In this document: positions 6,987 through 16,872 of the stretch, piece after piece | How positions within the stretch are numbered: the first letter of the stretch is position 1 | Layout: each line of letters begins with the position of its first letter | NCBI RefSeq assembly: GCF_024498135.1 | Contig: NZ_JANHOH010000008.1 | Location: forward strand, 62,001 to 126,000 | Origin: Mucilaginibacter aquariorum | GTDB lineage: Bacteria; Bacteroidota; Bacteroidia; Sphingobacteriales; Sphingobacteriaceae | DNA: 64,000 nucleotides | Reading direction: 5' to 3' | Position numbers and translations under genes: made by a program | Notes under the pieces: model-generated | The model's input: only the letters and a program-made list of their open reading frames with translations | Database searches by the model: none | What the model was told of the DNA's origin: nothing

Positions 6987-8561
6987 ATGAAATTAAAATT
7001 ACTTTACACCTGTATGGCCATTACGGGTTTAGCAGGAACTGCATTTGCGCAGGAGACTGTTGACCAGGCCGCCACCCAAAAAATTCGCGAGGAGGGTTTA
7101 AACCACTCCAAGGTAATGGAAACCGCTTTTTACTTAACAGATGTTTCTGGTCCGCGTTTGGCAAATTCACCCGGACTAAAAAAAGCACAAGCTTGGGCTG
7201 TTAACCAGTTAAAAAGCTGGGGCTTATCAAACTCTAAATTAGAGCCATGGGGCAAATTTGGTAAAGGCTGGGAAGTTCAAAAAAACTACGCCGCTGTTAC
7301 GCTGCCTTATTACCACGCTATAATTGCTATCCCTAAAGCCTGGACACCGGGTACTAACGGCGCTATTAAAAGCGAAGTTGTTTTGGTGAAAGCTGATAGC
7401 GTAGCCGAACTGGATAAATACAAAGGCAAACTGGCTGGTAAAATTGTAATATTTGATACACAAAACACTTTAAAACGTATAACCAAGCCCGATCTGGAGC
7501 GTTATACCGATGAGCAATTGGCCGAAATGGCTGCTGCTAAACCGGCGGCAGCTGGTCAGCGCAGGGCATTTGACCCTAACTCACCGCAGTTTGCTGCCAT
7601 GCGTAAGGCAAGGGCAATGCGTACTGCCATAAGCCAGTTTTTGGTTGACGAAAAAGTTGGCCTGATCATAAGCCAGGGCCGGGGTACAGATGGTACCACC
7701 TTTACTACAAACGGTGCTTCGTATGCAGATACAGCCAAAGCGGTTGCGCCAGAATTAGAAACAAGCGGAGAAGATTATCTGCGCATTTTACGTTTGGTAA
7801 AAGCCGGCCAAAAAGTTGAAATGGAGGCCGATATTAAAACTCAGTTTATTACTGATGACCTGCAAGGTTACAATGTTGTAGCTGAGATACCGGGCACAGA
7901 TAAAAAACTAAAAGAACAGGTTATAATGATAGGTGGCCATCTTGATTCATGGCATGGTGCAACCGGTGCAACTGATAATGCAGCGGGTAGCGCGGTAATG
8001 ATGGAAGCTATGCGCATCTTAAAAGCCATTGGTTTTAAACCGAAACGTACCATTCGTATCGCTTTATGGAGCAGCGAAGAGCAGGGCTTATTTGGCTCGC
8101 GTGGTTACGTGGCCGCCCACTTTGGCGATCCTAAAACCATGGAGTTAAAACCAGAGCAAAAAACATTAGATGCTTACTATAACCTTGATAACGGTACCGG
8201 TAAAATACGCGGTATTTATTTACAGGGTGATACAGCTGCCGGCCCTATATTTCAGGCTTGGTTAGCGCCATTTAAAGATCTGGGCGCTACAACGGTTACT
8301 GCAAGCAATACCGGTGGTACAGATCACCAGTCGTTTGATGCGGTAGGCTTGCCGGGCTTCCAGTTCATTCAGGATGCTATGGATTACGGTACCCGTACCC
8401 ACCACAGCAACCAGGATACTTACGACCGCCTGAGCGAAGACGATTTGAAACAAGCCGCTACCATCGTAGCATCGTTTGTTTACAATACATCAGAACGTAA
8501 GGACATGATCCCACGTAAAGCATTGCCAACTCCTCCGCCTGCTGCAACAGGAACGAGGTAA
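6987..8561 (+). CDS. Secreted M28-family zinc aminopeptidase with PA-type insert
   Basis: 524 residues with a Sec signal peptide (MKLKLLYTCMAITGLAGTAFA, cleavage near residue 21). The region of roughly residues 125-260 looks like a protease-associated domain. The di-zinc peptidase core carries all expected residues: His318 and Asp320 in GGHLDSW, bridging Asp330 in TDNAAGSA, catalytic Glu364 and metal-ligand Glu365 in SSEEQGLFGS, Asp401 in NLDNGTG, and His447 in TGGTDHQSFD. It should remove N-terminal residues from peptides in the periplasm or outside the cell. It is a single gene with its own promoter-like element and a strong downstream terminator. Confidence 0.92.
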   Translation: MKLKLLYTCMAITGLAGTAFAQETVDQAATQKIREEGLNHSKVMETAFYLTDVSGPRLANSPGLKKAQAWAVNQLKSWGLSNSKLEPWGKFGKGWEVQKNYAAVTLPYYHAIIAIPKAWTPGTNGAIKSEVVLVKADSVAELDKYKGKLAGKIVIFDTQNTLKRITKPDLERYTDEQLAEMAAAKPAAAGQRRAFDPNSPQFAAMRKARAMRTAISQFLVDEKVGLIISQGRGTDGTTFTTNGASYADTAKAVAPELETSGEDYLRILRLVKAGQKVEMEADIKTQFITDDLQGYNVVAEIPGTDKKLKEQVIMIGGHLDSWHGATGATDNAAGSAVMMEAMRILKAIGFKPKRTIRIALWSSEEQGLFGSRGYVAAHFGDPKTMELKPEQKTLDAYYNLDNGTGKIRGIYLQGDTAAGPIFQAWLAPFKDLGATTVTASNTGGTDHQSFDAVGLPGFQFIQDAMDYGTRTHHSNQDTYDRLSEDDLKQAATIVASFVYNTSERKDMIPRKALPTPPPAATGTR

Positions 8562-8580
8562 CGCACCAAAACCTCAAAAA

Positions 8581-8616
8581 GAAAGCCGGTTGGATATCCC
8601 AACCGGCTTTCTTTTT
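8581..8616. terminator. Intrinsic terminator between M28 peptidase and dxs
   Basis: A 13-bp stem (arm GAAAGCCGGTTGG at 8581-8593, partner ending at 8611) is followed by a T-run. An A-run lies on the other side, so it can serve both convergent genes. Confidence 0.85.
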
Positions 8617-8634
8617 ATCTAAAATTTAACCTAC

Positions 8635-10566
8635 TTACGAGGCTATAATATGTGTATTGTCTCTTTTAATAGCAAACTTTTTAACCTGTGCTGTTATGCC
8701 GTTGGCATCGTAACCACATTCGGCCCAAAGCTCGGGTTGTTCACCGTGTTCTACAGCATGGTCCGGGATACCTAAGCGGCTTACCTGTGCTTTGTAATTA
8801 TTATCGGCCATAAACTCTAACACAGCGCTGCCCATGCCACCTTCAAGGCAACCATCCTCAACCGTAACAATGTGGTTGAATTTTTTGAATACCTCGTGCA
8901 ATAAAGTTTCATCAAGCGGTTTCACAAAGCGCAGATCGTAATGTGCGGGGTAATAACCTTCGGTATTTAAATTGGCGATAGCTTTTACGGCTTCGTTACC
9001 AATTGCGCCTATGCTTAATATAGCAACTTCTTCTCCATCGCAAACCATGCGGCCTTTACCAACCGGGATAGCCTTCATTGGGCGTTGCCAGTCGACCATA
9101 ACACCGTTACCACGCGGGTAACGTATTACAAACGGGCCCATGTTGTCCTGCTGTGCAGTGTACATCAGGTTACGCAGTTCTTCCTCGTTCATTGGTGCCG
9201 ATACCGTCATGTTGGGTATACAGCGCATGTAAGCAAGGTCATAAGCGCCGTGGTGTGTTGCTCCGTCGGCACCGGCAATACCGGCACGGTCAAGGCAAAA
9301 AACAACGTTTAGCTTCTGTAAAGCCACATCGTGTATCACCTGGTCATATGCCCTTTGCATAAAGCTGGAGTATATGTTACAGAAAGGTATTAAGCCCTGT
9401 GTAGCCAAACCAGCCGAAAAAGTTACGGCATGTTGCTCTGCAATACCCACATCAAACGCGCGGGTAGGCATGGCCTTCATCATCAGGTTTAATGAACAAC
9501 CCGATGGCATGGCGGGGGTAATTCCCATTATTTTAGGGTTAGCCTCGGCCAGTTCAATTATAGTATGGCCAAACACATCCTGGTATTTAGGAGGCTGCGG
9601 CTTTTCGTGTTTTGTCTTTTTTATTTCGCCGGTTATCTTATCAAATAAACCGGGAGCATGCCACTTGGTCTGGTCTTTTTCGGCCAGTGCATAGCCCTTG
9701 CCTTTTACAGTAACGCAATGCAGCAATTTAGGGCCGGGGATATCGCGCAGATCGCGCAGTAGTTTAACCAGGTGTTTTACATCATGGCCGTCAACCGGGC
9801 CAAAATACCTGAATTTAAGCGCCTCAAAAAAGTTGCTGCGTTTAAGCAGGGTGCCTTTTATGCTTTTTTCTATCTTCTTGGCAATCTTAAAAGCATCGGG
9901 CCCCATTGATGATATTTTAGCCAGTACAGTAGCAATATCATCACGGAAACGGTTGTATGGTTTTGATGTGGTTATATCAGTCAGATACTCTTTAAGCGCG
10001 CCAACGTTAGGGTCTATCGACATGTTATTGTCATTCAGTATCACCAGCAGGTTAGAGTTTTCGATACCGGCGTGGTTCAATGCTTCAAAAGCAAGGCCGG
10101 CTGTCATGGCGCCATCGCCAATAACGGCTACGTGCTGCCTGTCGGTTTCGCCTTTATATTGCGATGCGACAGCCATACCCAGTGCTGCCGATATAGACGT
10201 AGAAGAGTGGCCAACGCCAAAGGTGTCATACTCGCTTTCGCTGCGTTTTGGGAAACCACTTAAGCCTTTGTAAACCCTGTTGGTATGAAAATCTTCGCGG
10301 CGGCCGGTTAATATTTTATGGCCGTAAGCCTGGTGCCCCACGTCCCAAACCAGTTGGTCGTAAGGGGTATTTAATACATATTGAAGGGCTACAGTAAGCT
10401 CTACCGTGCCAAGGCTGGCCGCAAAATGGCCACCGTTTACCGATACTACATCAATAATATACTGGCGCAGCTCGTTGCAAACCTGTTCAAGTTCAACTTC
10501 CTTAAATTGCTTTAAATCAGAAGGATAGTTAATGCGTTTTAAAAAATTACCGGCGGGTACCTGCAT
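8635..10566 (-). CDS. dxs: 1-deoxy-D-xylulose-5-phosphate synthase
   Basis: 643 residues, close to the usual ~620-640. The enzyme condenses pyruvate and glyceraldehyde 3-phosphate with thiamine diphosphate, the first step of the MEP isoprenoid pathway and also a feed to thiamine and pyridoxal. Visible signatures are VWDVGHQAYGHKILTGR (residues 73-89), FGVGHSSTSISAALG (116-130), the TPP/Mg motif GDGAMTAG starting at 150 with NDNNMSI downstream, the pyrimidine-domain motif DVGIAEQHAVTFSAGLA, and a transketolase C-terminal domain with FVKPLDETLL. It stands alone, divergent from scpA. Confidence 0.97.
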   Translation of the reverse strand: MQVPAGNFLKRINYPSDLKQFKEVELEQVCNELRQYIIDVVSVNGGHFAASLGTVELTVALQYVLNTPYDQLVWDVGHQAYGHKILTGRREDFHTNRVYKGLSGFPKRSESEYDTFGVGHSSTSISAALGMAVASQYKGETDRQHVAVIGDGAMTAGLAFEALNHAGIENSNLLVILNDNNMSIDPNVGALKEYLTDITTSKPYNRFRDDIATVLAKISSMGPDAFKIAKKIEKSIKGTLLKRSNFFEALKFRYFGPVDGHDVKHLVKLLRDLRDIPGPKLLHCVTVKGKGYALAEKDQTKWHAPGLFDKITGEIKKTKHEKPQPPKYQDVFGHTIIELAEANPKIMGITPAMPSGCSLNLMMKAMPTRAFDVGIAEQHAVTFSAGLATQGLIPFCNIYSSFMQRAYDQVIHDVALQKLNVVFCLDRAGIAGADGATHHGAYDLAYMRCIPNMTVSAPMNEEELRNLMYTAQQDNMGPFVIRYPRGNGVMVDWQRPMKAIPVGKGRMVCDGEEVAILSIGAIGNEAVKAIANLNTEGYYPAHYDLRFVKPLDETLLHEVFKKFNHIVTVEDGCLEGGMGSAVLEFMADNNYKAQVSRLGIPDHAVEHGEQPELWAECGYDANGITAQVKKFAIKRDNTHIIAS

Positions 10567-10689
10567 GTATGATCTTCACTCTATTTTAACTTACAAAGTA
10601 AGCTATTTAATTACTAATAATTGTAATATATTAAAGTCATTTATTGTTTTGAAATTAAAAATTTATAAAATTTTAATTGTAAATAGCTG

Positions 10690-10697
10690 TATTTTTG
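10690..10697 (+). promoter_or_regulatory. Candidate -7 element (TATTTTTG) for scpA
   Basis: Exact TAnnTTTG match ending only 4 nt before the scpA ATG, which would place transcription start at or next to the start codon. The surrounding spacer (10567-10701) is very AT-rich, so a chance match is possible. Confidence 0.35.
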
Positions 10698-10701
10698 GCA
10701 C

Positions 10702-11448
10702 ATGACCGAAGATGGGTTCTCCATAAAGTTATCGCAGTTTGAAGGCCCCTTTGATCTTTTGCTGTTTTTTATTGAGCGGGATGAGCTCGATATTCACGAT
10801 ATACCCATTGCTAAGATCACCGACGACTTTCTGCACTACATACACCAGATGACGGTGCTGAATATGGAGCTGGCCAGCGAATTTATTTTTGTTGCCGCCA
10901 CCCTGATGCGTATAAAGGCTAAAATGCTGCTGCCGCGATACAATGCCGATGACGAAGAAAACGAGCTGGATACAAAAGAAGGGCTGATAAGGAAGCTTAT
11001 AGAGTACAAAAAGTTTAAAGTATTGTGCGATGAGATAAGGCCTTATGAAGATGAACGCTTTAAGCAGGAGAAACGGGGCAATATTAAAACAGACCTGGAG
11101 CAGGTAGAAAAGGTAACGGTACCTGGCGAGGAATTATCCGAACTAAACCTTTACAAGCTGATGATGGTGTATAACCGTATGATGCGCCAGTACATGACCC
11201 GTACCGAAGAAGTGCACCATACGGTTGAGCAATATCCTTATACTATCGAGAAACAAAAGGAAGCCATTAATAATCTGCTGCGCATTAACAAAAAAATGGA
11301 CTTTAAGAACATTGCCGGTAATAGCGAGAATAAGGTGCACTTTGTATATAATTTTTTAGCCGTGCTGGAAATGCTTCAGCAGGAAATGATAGATATAACG
11401 ATTGGTTTAGGATTTAATAATTTTTGGATAAGCCCAAGAGAGATATGA
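10702..11448 (+). CDS. scpA: Segregation and condensation protein A
   Basis: 248 residues with the kleisin signature at the N-terminus (KLSQFEGPFDLLLFFIERDE, then DIHDIPIAKITDDFLHYI) and the middle segment LASEFIFVAATLMRIKAKMLLP that binds SMC. The C-terminal winged-helix part includes VHFVYNFLAVLEMLQQ. ScpA bridges the SMC heads and recruits ScpB in the condensin complex that organises and segregates the chromosome. scpB and smc are not in this window. An imperfect repeat spacer starts at its stop codon, followed by glyA. Confidence 0.93.
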   Translation: MTEDGFSIKLSQFEGPFDLLLFFIERDELDIHDIPIAKITDDFLHYIHQMTVLNMELASEFIFVAATLMRIKAKMLLPRYNADDEENELDTKEGLIRKLIEYKKFKVLCDEIRPYEDERFKQEKRGNIKTDLEQVEKVTVPGEELSELNLYKLMMVYNRMMRQYMTRTEEVHHTVEQYPYTIEKQKEAINNLLRINKKMDFKNIAGNSENKVHFVYNFLAVLEMLQQEMIDITIGLGFNNFWISPREI

Positions 11449-11539
11449 GATGTTAGATTTGAGACATGAGATAAATACTACAAGTTGAGTAGCAATTTTC
11501 AATCTCACATCTAATATCTCACATCTAATATCTAATTTA
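11446..11539. repeat. Imperfect inverted and direct repeat spacer between scpA and glyA
   Basis: Starting at the scpA stop codon, units like GAGATGTTAGATTTGAGA on the left appear inverted on the right as repeated ATCTCACATCTAAT. The right side has two tandem copies of TCTCACATCTAATA. The spacer could fold into a long imperfect stem. It belongs to the same style of short-period repeat seen at 47347 and 57976. Confidence 0.6.
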
Positions 11540-11559
11540 GCGCCGTTTTACACACAACA

Positions 11560-12840
11560 ATGAAAAGAGACAAATTAATATTCAAGCTGTTAGACGAAGA
11601 GCAGCAACGCCAGGAGGAAGGAATTGAGCTTATTGCATCAGAAAACTTCGTAAGTAAGCAGGTAATGGAAGCAGCAGGTTCTGTTGCAACCAATAAATAT
11701 GCTGAAGGCTTACCGGGCAAGCGCTATTATGGCGGCTGCCAGGTGGTTGACGAAATTGAAACCATTGCTATTGAGCGTGCCAAACAATTGTTTAACGCAG
11801 AATGGGCTAACGTGCAGCCACACTCTGGCGCGCAGGCTAACGCGGCAGTAATGCTTGCCGTATTAAACCCCGGCGATAAAATATTAGGCTTTGATCTCTC
11901 TCATGGCGGTCACTTAACGCATGGTTCACCGGTTAATTTTTCCGGTAAATTATACGAGCCGCACTTTTATGGTGTTGTAAAAGAAACCGGCCTTATTGAC
12001 TACAAACAACTTGAAAAAGTTGCTTTAGAGCGAAAACCAAAACTGATCATTTGCGGTGCTTCGGCATACTCGCGCGATTGGGATTACGAGTTCATCCGTA
12101 AAGTGGCCGATAAAGTAGGTGCTTTGGTACTGGCAGATATAAGCCACCCTGCGGGCTTAATAGCACGTGGTTTATTAACCGATCCGCTTCCGCATTGCCA
12201 TATTGTTACCACCACTACGCACAAAACACTACGCGGCCCACGTGGCGGCCTTATTTTGCTGGGTAAAGATTTTGCGAACCCATGGGGCTTAAAAACACCA
12301 AAAGGCGAAGTGAAAATGATGTCGGCTTTGTTAGATATGGCTGTTTTCCCGGGTACACAGGGTGGCCCGCTGGAGCATATTATTGCTGCTAAAGCAATTG
12401 CATTTGGCGAAGCACTATCTGACAGCTACATGAAATATATTACCCAGGTAAAACTGAACGGCGCGGCTATGGCCAAAGCGTTTACCGATAGGGGATATGA
12501 CATTATTTCGGGCGGTACCGATAACCATTTGATCCTTATTGATCTGCGTAATAAGAACATTACAGGAAAAGCAGCCGAAAATGCATTGGTTAATGCAGAT
12601 ATCACCGCAAACAAGAACATGGTGCCTTATGATGATAAATCACCTTTTGTAACTTCGGGCATACGTGTTGGCACCGCCGCCATTACCACCCGGGGCTTAA
12701 AAGAGAAGCACATGGAAACTATTGTTGAGCTGATTGATGCTGTTTTAGTTGACCCTGAAAATGAAACTTCTATCAAGAAAATTCGTAAAAGGGTACACAA
12801 GTTGATGGAAGATTTTCCATTATACAAGGATAAAGACTGA
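11560..12840 (+). CDS. glyA: Serine hydroxymethyltransferase
   Basis: 426 residues, normal length. It interconverts serine and glycine with tetrahydrofolate and PLP, supplying one-carbon units. Signatures are IELIASENFVSKQVMEAAGS near the N-terminus, NKYAEGLPGKRYYGG, the substrate/PLP region NVQPHSGAQAN, DISHPAGLIARGL, and the PLP lysine Lys222 in TTTTHKTLRGPRGG. The gene ends 9 bp before a hybrid histidine kinase, so read-through transcription is likely even though the functions are unrelated. Confidence 0.97.
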   Translation: MKRDKLIFKLLDEEQQRQEEGIELIASENFVSKQVMEAAGSVATNKYAEGLPGKRYYGGCQVVDEIETIAIERAKQLFNAEWANVQPHSGAQANAAVMLAVLNPGDKILGFDLSHGGHLTHGSPVNFSGKLYEPHFYGVVKETGLIDYKQLEKVALERKPKLIICGASAYSRDWDYEFIRKVADKVGALVLADISHPAGLIARGLLTDPLPHCHIVTTTTHKTLRGPRGGLILLGKDFANPWGLKTPKGEVKMMSALLDMAVFPGTQGGPLEHIIAAKAIAFGEALSDSYMKYITQVKLNGAAMAKAFTDRGYDIISGGTDNHLILIDLRNKNITGKAAENALVNADITANKNMVPYDDKSPFVTSGIRVGTAAITTRGLKEKHMETIVELIDAVLVDPENETSIKKIRKRVHKLMEDFPLYKDKD

Positions 12841-12849
12841 TATTAATAA

Positions 12850-15800
12850 ATGGGGATAAAGCAGGCATACTCTTTTGATATTGAAGACAAGCGTTTAGAA
12901 GCGCTAAATTCATACGACGTACTTGATACGTTGCCCGAGAAAGAGTATGATGCAATAACCCGCCTGGCATCCTATATATGCCAGGCGCCCATTGCCCTTA
13001 TTAGCTTAATTGATAACGATAAGCAGTGGTTTAAATCAAAAATAGGGCTTGATATAAACGAAACACCCCGCAACGACGCGTTTTGTAATTATACTATACA
13101 AGGCGACGAGATTTTTGAGGTGCCCGATGCTTTACTAACCGAGAATTTTAAAAGCAACCCTTTAGTTGATACTACCGATGGCATACGCTTTTATGCCGGC
13201 GCACCTTTAATTGACCGCGACGGTTATCGCCTTGGGGCACTTTGCGTAATTGACCTTATACCACGCACCCTTACCAACGAACAGCGCGATGCCCTGCGTA
13301 CACTGGCCGACGAGGTGATGTCGCACCTTACGCTGCGCAAGCAGAAAAAAGAACTCGAAAAAAGCCTTGAGGTACATAAAGAGTTTTCCAACCTGTTCAA
13401 TAGCTCATCTGAGATCCATTTTATTGCCGGTGCCGATTCTAATATCGAAATCATAAATAATGCGATTTTAAATATTTTAGGTTACACTCCCTCAGAAGCC
13501 ATAGGCAAATCCTTATGGGATTTTGTTGCCGGTAAAAATAGGGAGATGTATGTCCCCATGATTGAGGCAGCCCTAAAATCGCAAAAACCATTTGAGCTGG
13601 AAACAAAAGCAGTAACCCGCGATGGCCAGCTAAAACACATCAGCTGGACCGCCATTAATAAAGCCGGCAAATGGTACGCCAGCGGCAGGGACACCACCTA
13701 TCAGCAAAAACTTATTGAAGAAACCCGGCAACTATCAATAGTGGCCAGTAAAATACGAAATGGCGTTGTTATAAGTACTGCTGATGACCGGGTTGTATGG
13801 ATAAATGAGGCCTTTGAAAATATTACAGGTTATAACCTGCAGGATGTTGAAGGGAAGTTTTTAGGCCAGATTTTACAGGGTAAGCCAAAAGATGCCGAGA
13901 CGGAGGCAAAATTAATTGAGGCGATAGAAAAAAAGTTGCCTTATGAGGTTGAACTATCTTTGGTAGGGAAGGATGGCCGGGCTTTATGGATCCTGGTGAC
14001 CAATACTATTATCTACGATGCCAATGGGAACTTAGAAAAATACATCCGCATCATAACCAATATTACCGCCCGTAAACGTGCCGAAAGCGATGTGGAAATA
14101 CTATCATTTGCCGCGCGTAAATCTCCAAGTGGTATTATGATACGCGACATGAAGGGCGGGATCATTTGGATGAACGAGGCCATGGAGCATATTATTGGCT
14201 ATACGCTGGAGGAGTTGAAAGGGCAAAGCGTTGGTGACAAGCTGGTAGGTGAAGATACCGACATGGAGGTTTTTAAGGGGGCGGTACAGGCTGTTAAAGA
14301 GAACAAGCCTTACGAGATCGAAATAAAAATATACAAAAAGGATGGCTCCACTGCCTGGGTATTTATATCAAACAGCCCGCTATTTAATGAGGTTGGCGGC
14401 ATTGAGCGCCAGATAGGCGTGATGGTGGATATTACCGAGCGCAAAAAAACCGAAGAAGAGTTAACAATGTTATCTCTGGTTGCCAGTAAAACTACCAGCG
14501 GTGTGGTGATAAATGATAGCGAAGGCAAAGTAGAATGGGTAAATTCCGCATTTGAACAAATAACAGGGTACAGCCTAAACGATGTTAAAAACAAACACCT
14601 GGGCGATTCACTGAAAGGTGAGTTAACAGATGTTTCCATCATACAAAAAGCACGTGAGCTTTCGGAGCAAAAGCAGTCTTTTGAGGTTGACCTGCTTATT
14701 TATCGTAGGGATGGGCAGCCGTTGTGGATCTCGGTGATCAATTCGGTAATAATGGGCGATAACGGCAGGGTTGATAAATATATAGAGACCATTATAGATA
14801 TTACCGCTAAAAAGAAAGCCGAACTGGAACTGATATCTGCCAAAGAAGAAGCGCTGCAGCTTAGCCGCGCTAAAGATATGTTTATGGGGGTGATGAGCCA
14901 CGAGATACGCACACCGCTGAACGCGGTGATTGGCATGTCGCACCTGTTGCTGAATGATAGCCCGCTTGAATCGCAAAAAGAAAACCTGGGTATACTTAAG
15001 TTCTCTGCCGAGAATTTAATGACCTTGATAAACGATGTGCTCGATTTTACAAAGATAGAGACCGGTAATGTAGAGCTGGAAATAGCACAGCTTGATATTC
15101 GGGATATGGTACAGAGTATCATAGGCTCTATGAAATATAAGGCGAACGAGAAAAACATCTATCTCACCAAAAGCATTGATGAGGCTATCCCTGCTATTGT
15201 TATGGGGGATAGGGCAAGGCTGGTTCAAATTTCATTGAATTTGGTAAGTAATTCTGTTAAATTTACCAGTCAGGGCGGTGTAAATATAGATCTAAAAGTT
15301 ATTGAACAAACCAAAGATACCGTACGCATACGTTTTGGCGTATCAGATACCGGAATTGGTATTGCAGAGAACAAATTAAACACCATATTTGAATCTTTTA
15401 AGCAAGCCGAAGCCGATACCACCCGGCATTATGGTGGAACGGGCCTGGGTTTGGCAATTAGCAAACGCTTAATTGAACTGCACGACTCCCGTATAAACGT
15501 AGATAGTGTATTGGGGCATGGCTCAACATTTTGGTTTACAATTACTTTTAAAAAGTTAATTGACCATACAGTTAATAATAACAACAAAGTGGAAACAGGA
15601 CTAAATATTAATGTACTCGTAGTTGATGATAACCAGATAAACAGACTGCTTATTAATAAGGTACTAAAAAAATGGGGCGCTACTGCCGATTTCGCCGAAA
15701 ACGGCCAGGAAGCCATTGATAAATTAGAACTGCACAAAAACTTTGATGTTGTATTAATGGATATCCATATGCCGTTAATGGGCGGGTTGGAAGCCACCGG

Positions 15801-15978
15801 CGTTATCCGTTCCAAATCAGAGCCTTATTTTCAAAAATTGCCTATTATCGCACTAACCGCATCTATGCTGAGTAATCAAATGGGCCAGATAGAAAGCGCC
15901 GGTATGAATGATTACATACTGAAACCATTTGACCCAACCACCCTGTTCGAAAAACTAAGCAGGTATCAGAAACAGTAG
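12850..15978 (+). CDS. Hybrid sensor histidine kinase: GAF-PAS4-HisKA-HATPase-REC
   Basis: 1042 residues, no membrane segment, so a cytoplasmic sensor. Order: GAF domain (about 20-165), PAS1 (about 178-290), three closely related PAS domains (about 295-410, 418-530, 540-655), HisKA with phospho-accepting His684 in MSHEIRTPLNAVIGM, HATPase_c with GGTGLGLAISKRL, and a C-terminal receiver whose phospho-acceptor is Asp971 in VLMDIHMPLMGG. The three later PAS repeats align with an exact 123-residue period (Trp317, Trp440, Trp563 at equivalent sites). They resemble LOV-type PAS sequences (ILQGKPKDAE) but lack the flavin-binding cysteine. No output partner is encoded next to it; signal probably passes by phosphorelay. 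Ligand unknown. Confidence 0.93.
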   Translation: MGIKQAYSFDIEDKRLEALNSYDVLDTLPEKEYDAITRLASYICQAPIALISLIDNDKQWFKSKIGLDINETPRNDAFCNYTIQGDEIFEVPDALLTENFKSNPLVDTTDGIRFYAGAPLIDRDGYRLGALCVIDLIPRTLTNEQRDALRTLADEVMSHLTLRKQKKELEKSLEVHKEFSNLFNSSSEIHFIAGADSNIEIINNAILNILGYTPSEAIGKSLWDFVAGKNREMYVPMIEAALKSQKPFELETKAVTRDGQLKHISWTAINKAGKWYASGRDTTYQQKLIEETRQLSIVASKIRNGVVISTADDRVVWINEAFENITGYNLQDVEGKFLGQILQGKPKDAETEAKLIEAIEKKLPYEVELSLVGKDGRALWILVTNTIIYDANGNLEKYIRIITNITARKRAESDVEILSFAARKSPSGIMIRDMKGGIIWMNEAMEHIIGYTLEELKGQSVGDKLVGEDTDMEVFKGAVQAVKENKPYEIEIKIYKKDGSTAWVFISNSPLFNEVGGIERQIGVMVDITERKKTEEELTMLSLVASKTTSGVVINDSEGKVEWVNSAFEQITGYSLNDVKNKHLGDSLKGELTDVSIIQKARELSEQKQSFEVDLLIYRRDGQPLWISVINSVIMGDNGRVDKYIETIIDITAKKKAELELISAKEEALQLSRAKDMFMGVMSHEIRTPLNAVIGMSHLLLNDSPLESQKENLGILKFSAENLMTLINDVLDFTKIETGNVELEIAQLDIRDMVQSIIGSMKYKANEKNIYLTKSIDEAIPAIVMGDRARLVQISLNLVSNSVKFTSQGGVNIDLKVIEQTKDTVRIRFGVSDTGIGIAENKLNTIFESFKQAEADTTRHYGGTGLGLAISKRLIELHDSRINVDSVLGHGSTFWFTITFKKLIDHTVNNNNKVETGLNINVLVVDDNQINRLLINKVLKKWGATADFAENGQEAIDKLELHKNFDVVLMDIHMPLMGGLEATGVIRSKSEPYFQKLPIIALTASMLSNQMGQIESAGMNDYILKPFDPTTLFEKLSRYQKQ

Positions 15979-16119
15979 TTGGTGAGTAGAGAGTAGTTGA
16001 TTGGTGAGTAGTTGCCTGTCTCACTACCTGTCATGCTTGTCTAAGCATCTATTCGCCTACATACTATCAAGCAAGCAAATCAGAATCCCTTAATCAGTAA
16101 AATCTGCTTAATCCCGGTC
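15979..16119. other. Intergenic spacer with short direct repeats
   Basis: Contains loosely repeated GGTGAGTAG units (about 15983 and 16002). No gene and no convincing terminator seen between the convergent hybrid kinase and comF. Confidence 0.4.
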
Positions 16120-16818
16120 CTATTCCGCATAAGCTATCGTAGCTATACTCAATTTCAATCCGGGCACTTTTAATAATTCTATTCCACAAGCCTCGAGGGT
16201 TGAGCCTGTAGTTATAATATCATCAACCAGCAGCACATGTTTGTTTACTAAATTTTCGGGCCGGGCTACTGCGAATACTTCGTGCATATTCTGGAACCTT
16301 GCAAACCGCGATTTATGCGTTTGCGTTTTGGTTGCAATGGTCCGTATCAAATTGTCTGTTTCTACAACTGCATTTAATTGGGAGGCCAATCCATCGGCAA
16401 AACAGGCGCTTTGATTATAACCGCGCGTTTTTAACCGCTTTTTATGCAGGGGTACCGGGATGATATAATCTACCGTATTAAATACAGGGTTTTGTAATAA
16501 CTGTTTACCGGCAATAGTACCCAGCAAGTTGCCGATCCGTTGCATGCCGTTATATTTAAACTCGTGCACCATGTTTTGCACCTTGCCGCCCTTATTAAAG
16601 TAATACAGGGCATAAGCAGCTTCTATATTTAGTTTACCCCAAAATTGGCGGGCAACAATATTATCGGGCTGCTGATGAAAATTGGTGAAGGGCAGGTTAT
16701 AAAGGCAATCGATACATAAAATATCCTCGTTGGCCATTAGGCTGGCGCGGCATGCCGGGCAAAGTTGCGGGAATATAAGCGAAACAAAATCGGCAAGGTA
16801 GGTGCGGAGCAATTGCAT
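16120..16818 (-). CDS. ComF-family phosphoribosyltransferase-like protein
   Basis: I start the gene at the ATG at 16818 (232 residues, MQLLRTYLADF...). The frame stays open further upstream to 17019, but that extension translates an inverted repeat and is not protein-like. The N-terminal part has a CxxC...CxxC zinc-ribbon-like motif (CPACRASLMANEDILCIDC). The C-terminal part has the PRPP-binding motif VLLVDDIITTGST and PVPLHKKRLKTRGYNQS. ComF proteins are linked to DNA uptake in naturally competent species, but in most bacteria the substrate is unknown, so competence should not be assumed. rlmN lies upstream on the same strand beyond the repeat element. Confidence 0.88.
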   Translation of the reverse strand: MQLLRTYLADFVSLIFPQLCPACRASLMANEDILCIDCLYNLPFTNFHQQPDNIVARQFWGKLNIEAAYALYYFNKGGKVQNMVHEFKYNGMQRIGNLLGTIAGKQLLQNPVFNTVDYIIPVPLHKKRLKTRGYNQSACFADGLASQLNAVVETDNLIRTIATKTQTHKSRFARFQNMHEVFAVARPENLVNKHVLLVDDIITTGSTLEACGIELLKVPGLKLSIATIAYAE

Positions 16819-16872
16819 GGGTTTAAGGTAGGTAGAAATTGTAGGATTTTTAAACTTTGCCATTGGCGATTT

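Noticed and set aside
9374..10273. Long plus-strand frames opposite dxs
   Set aside because: They are antisense shadows of a clear dxs gene and have no family-like motifs.
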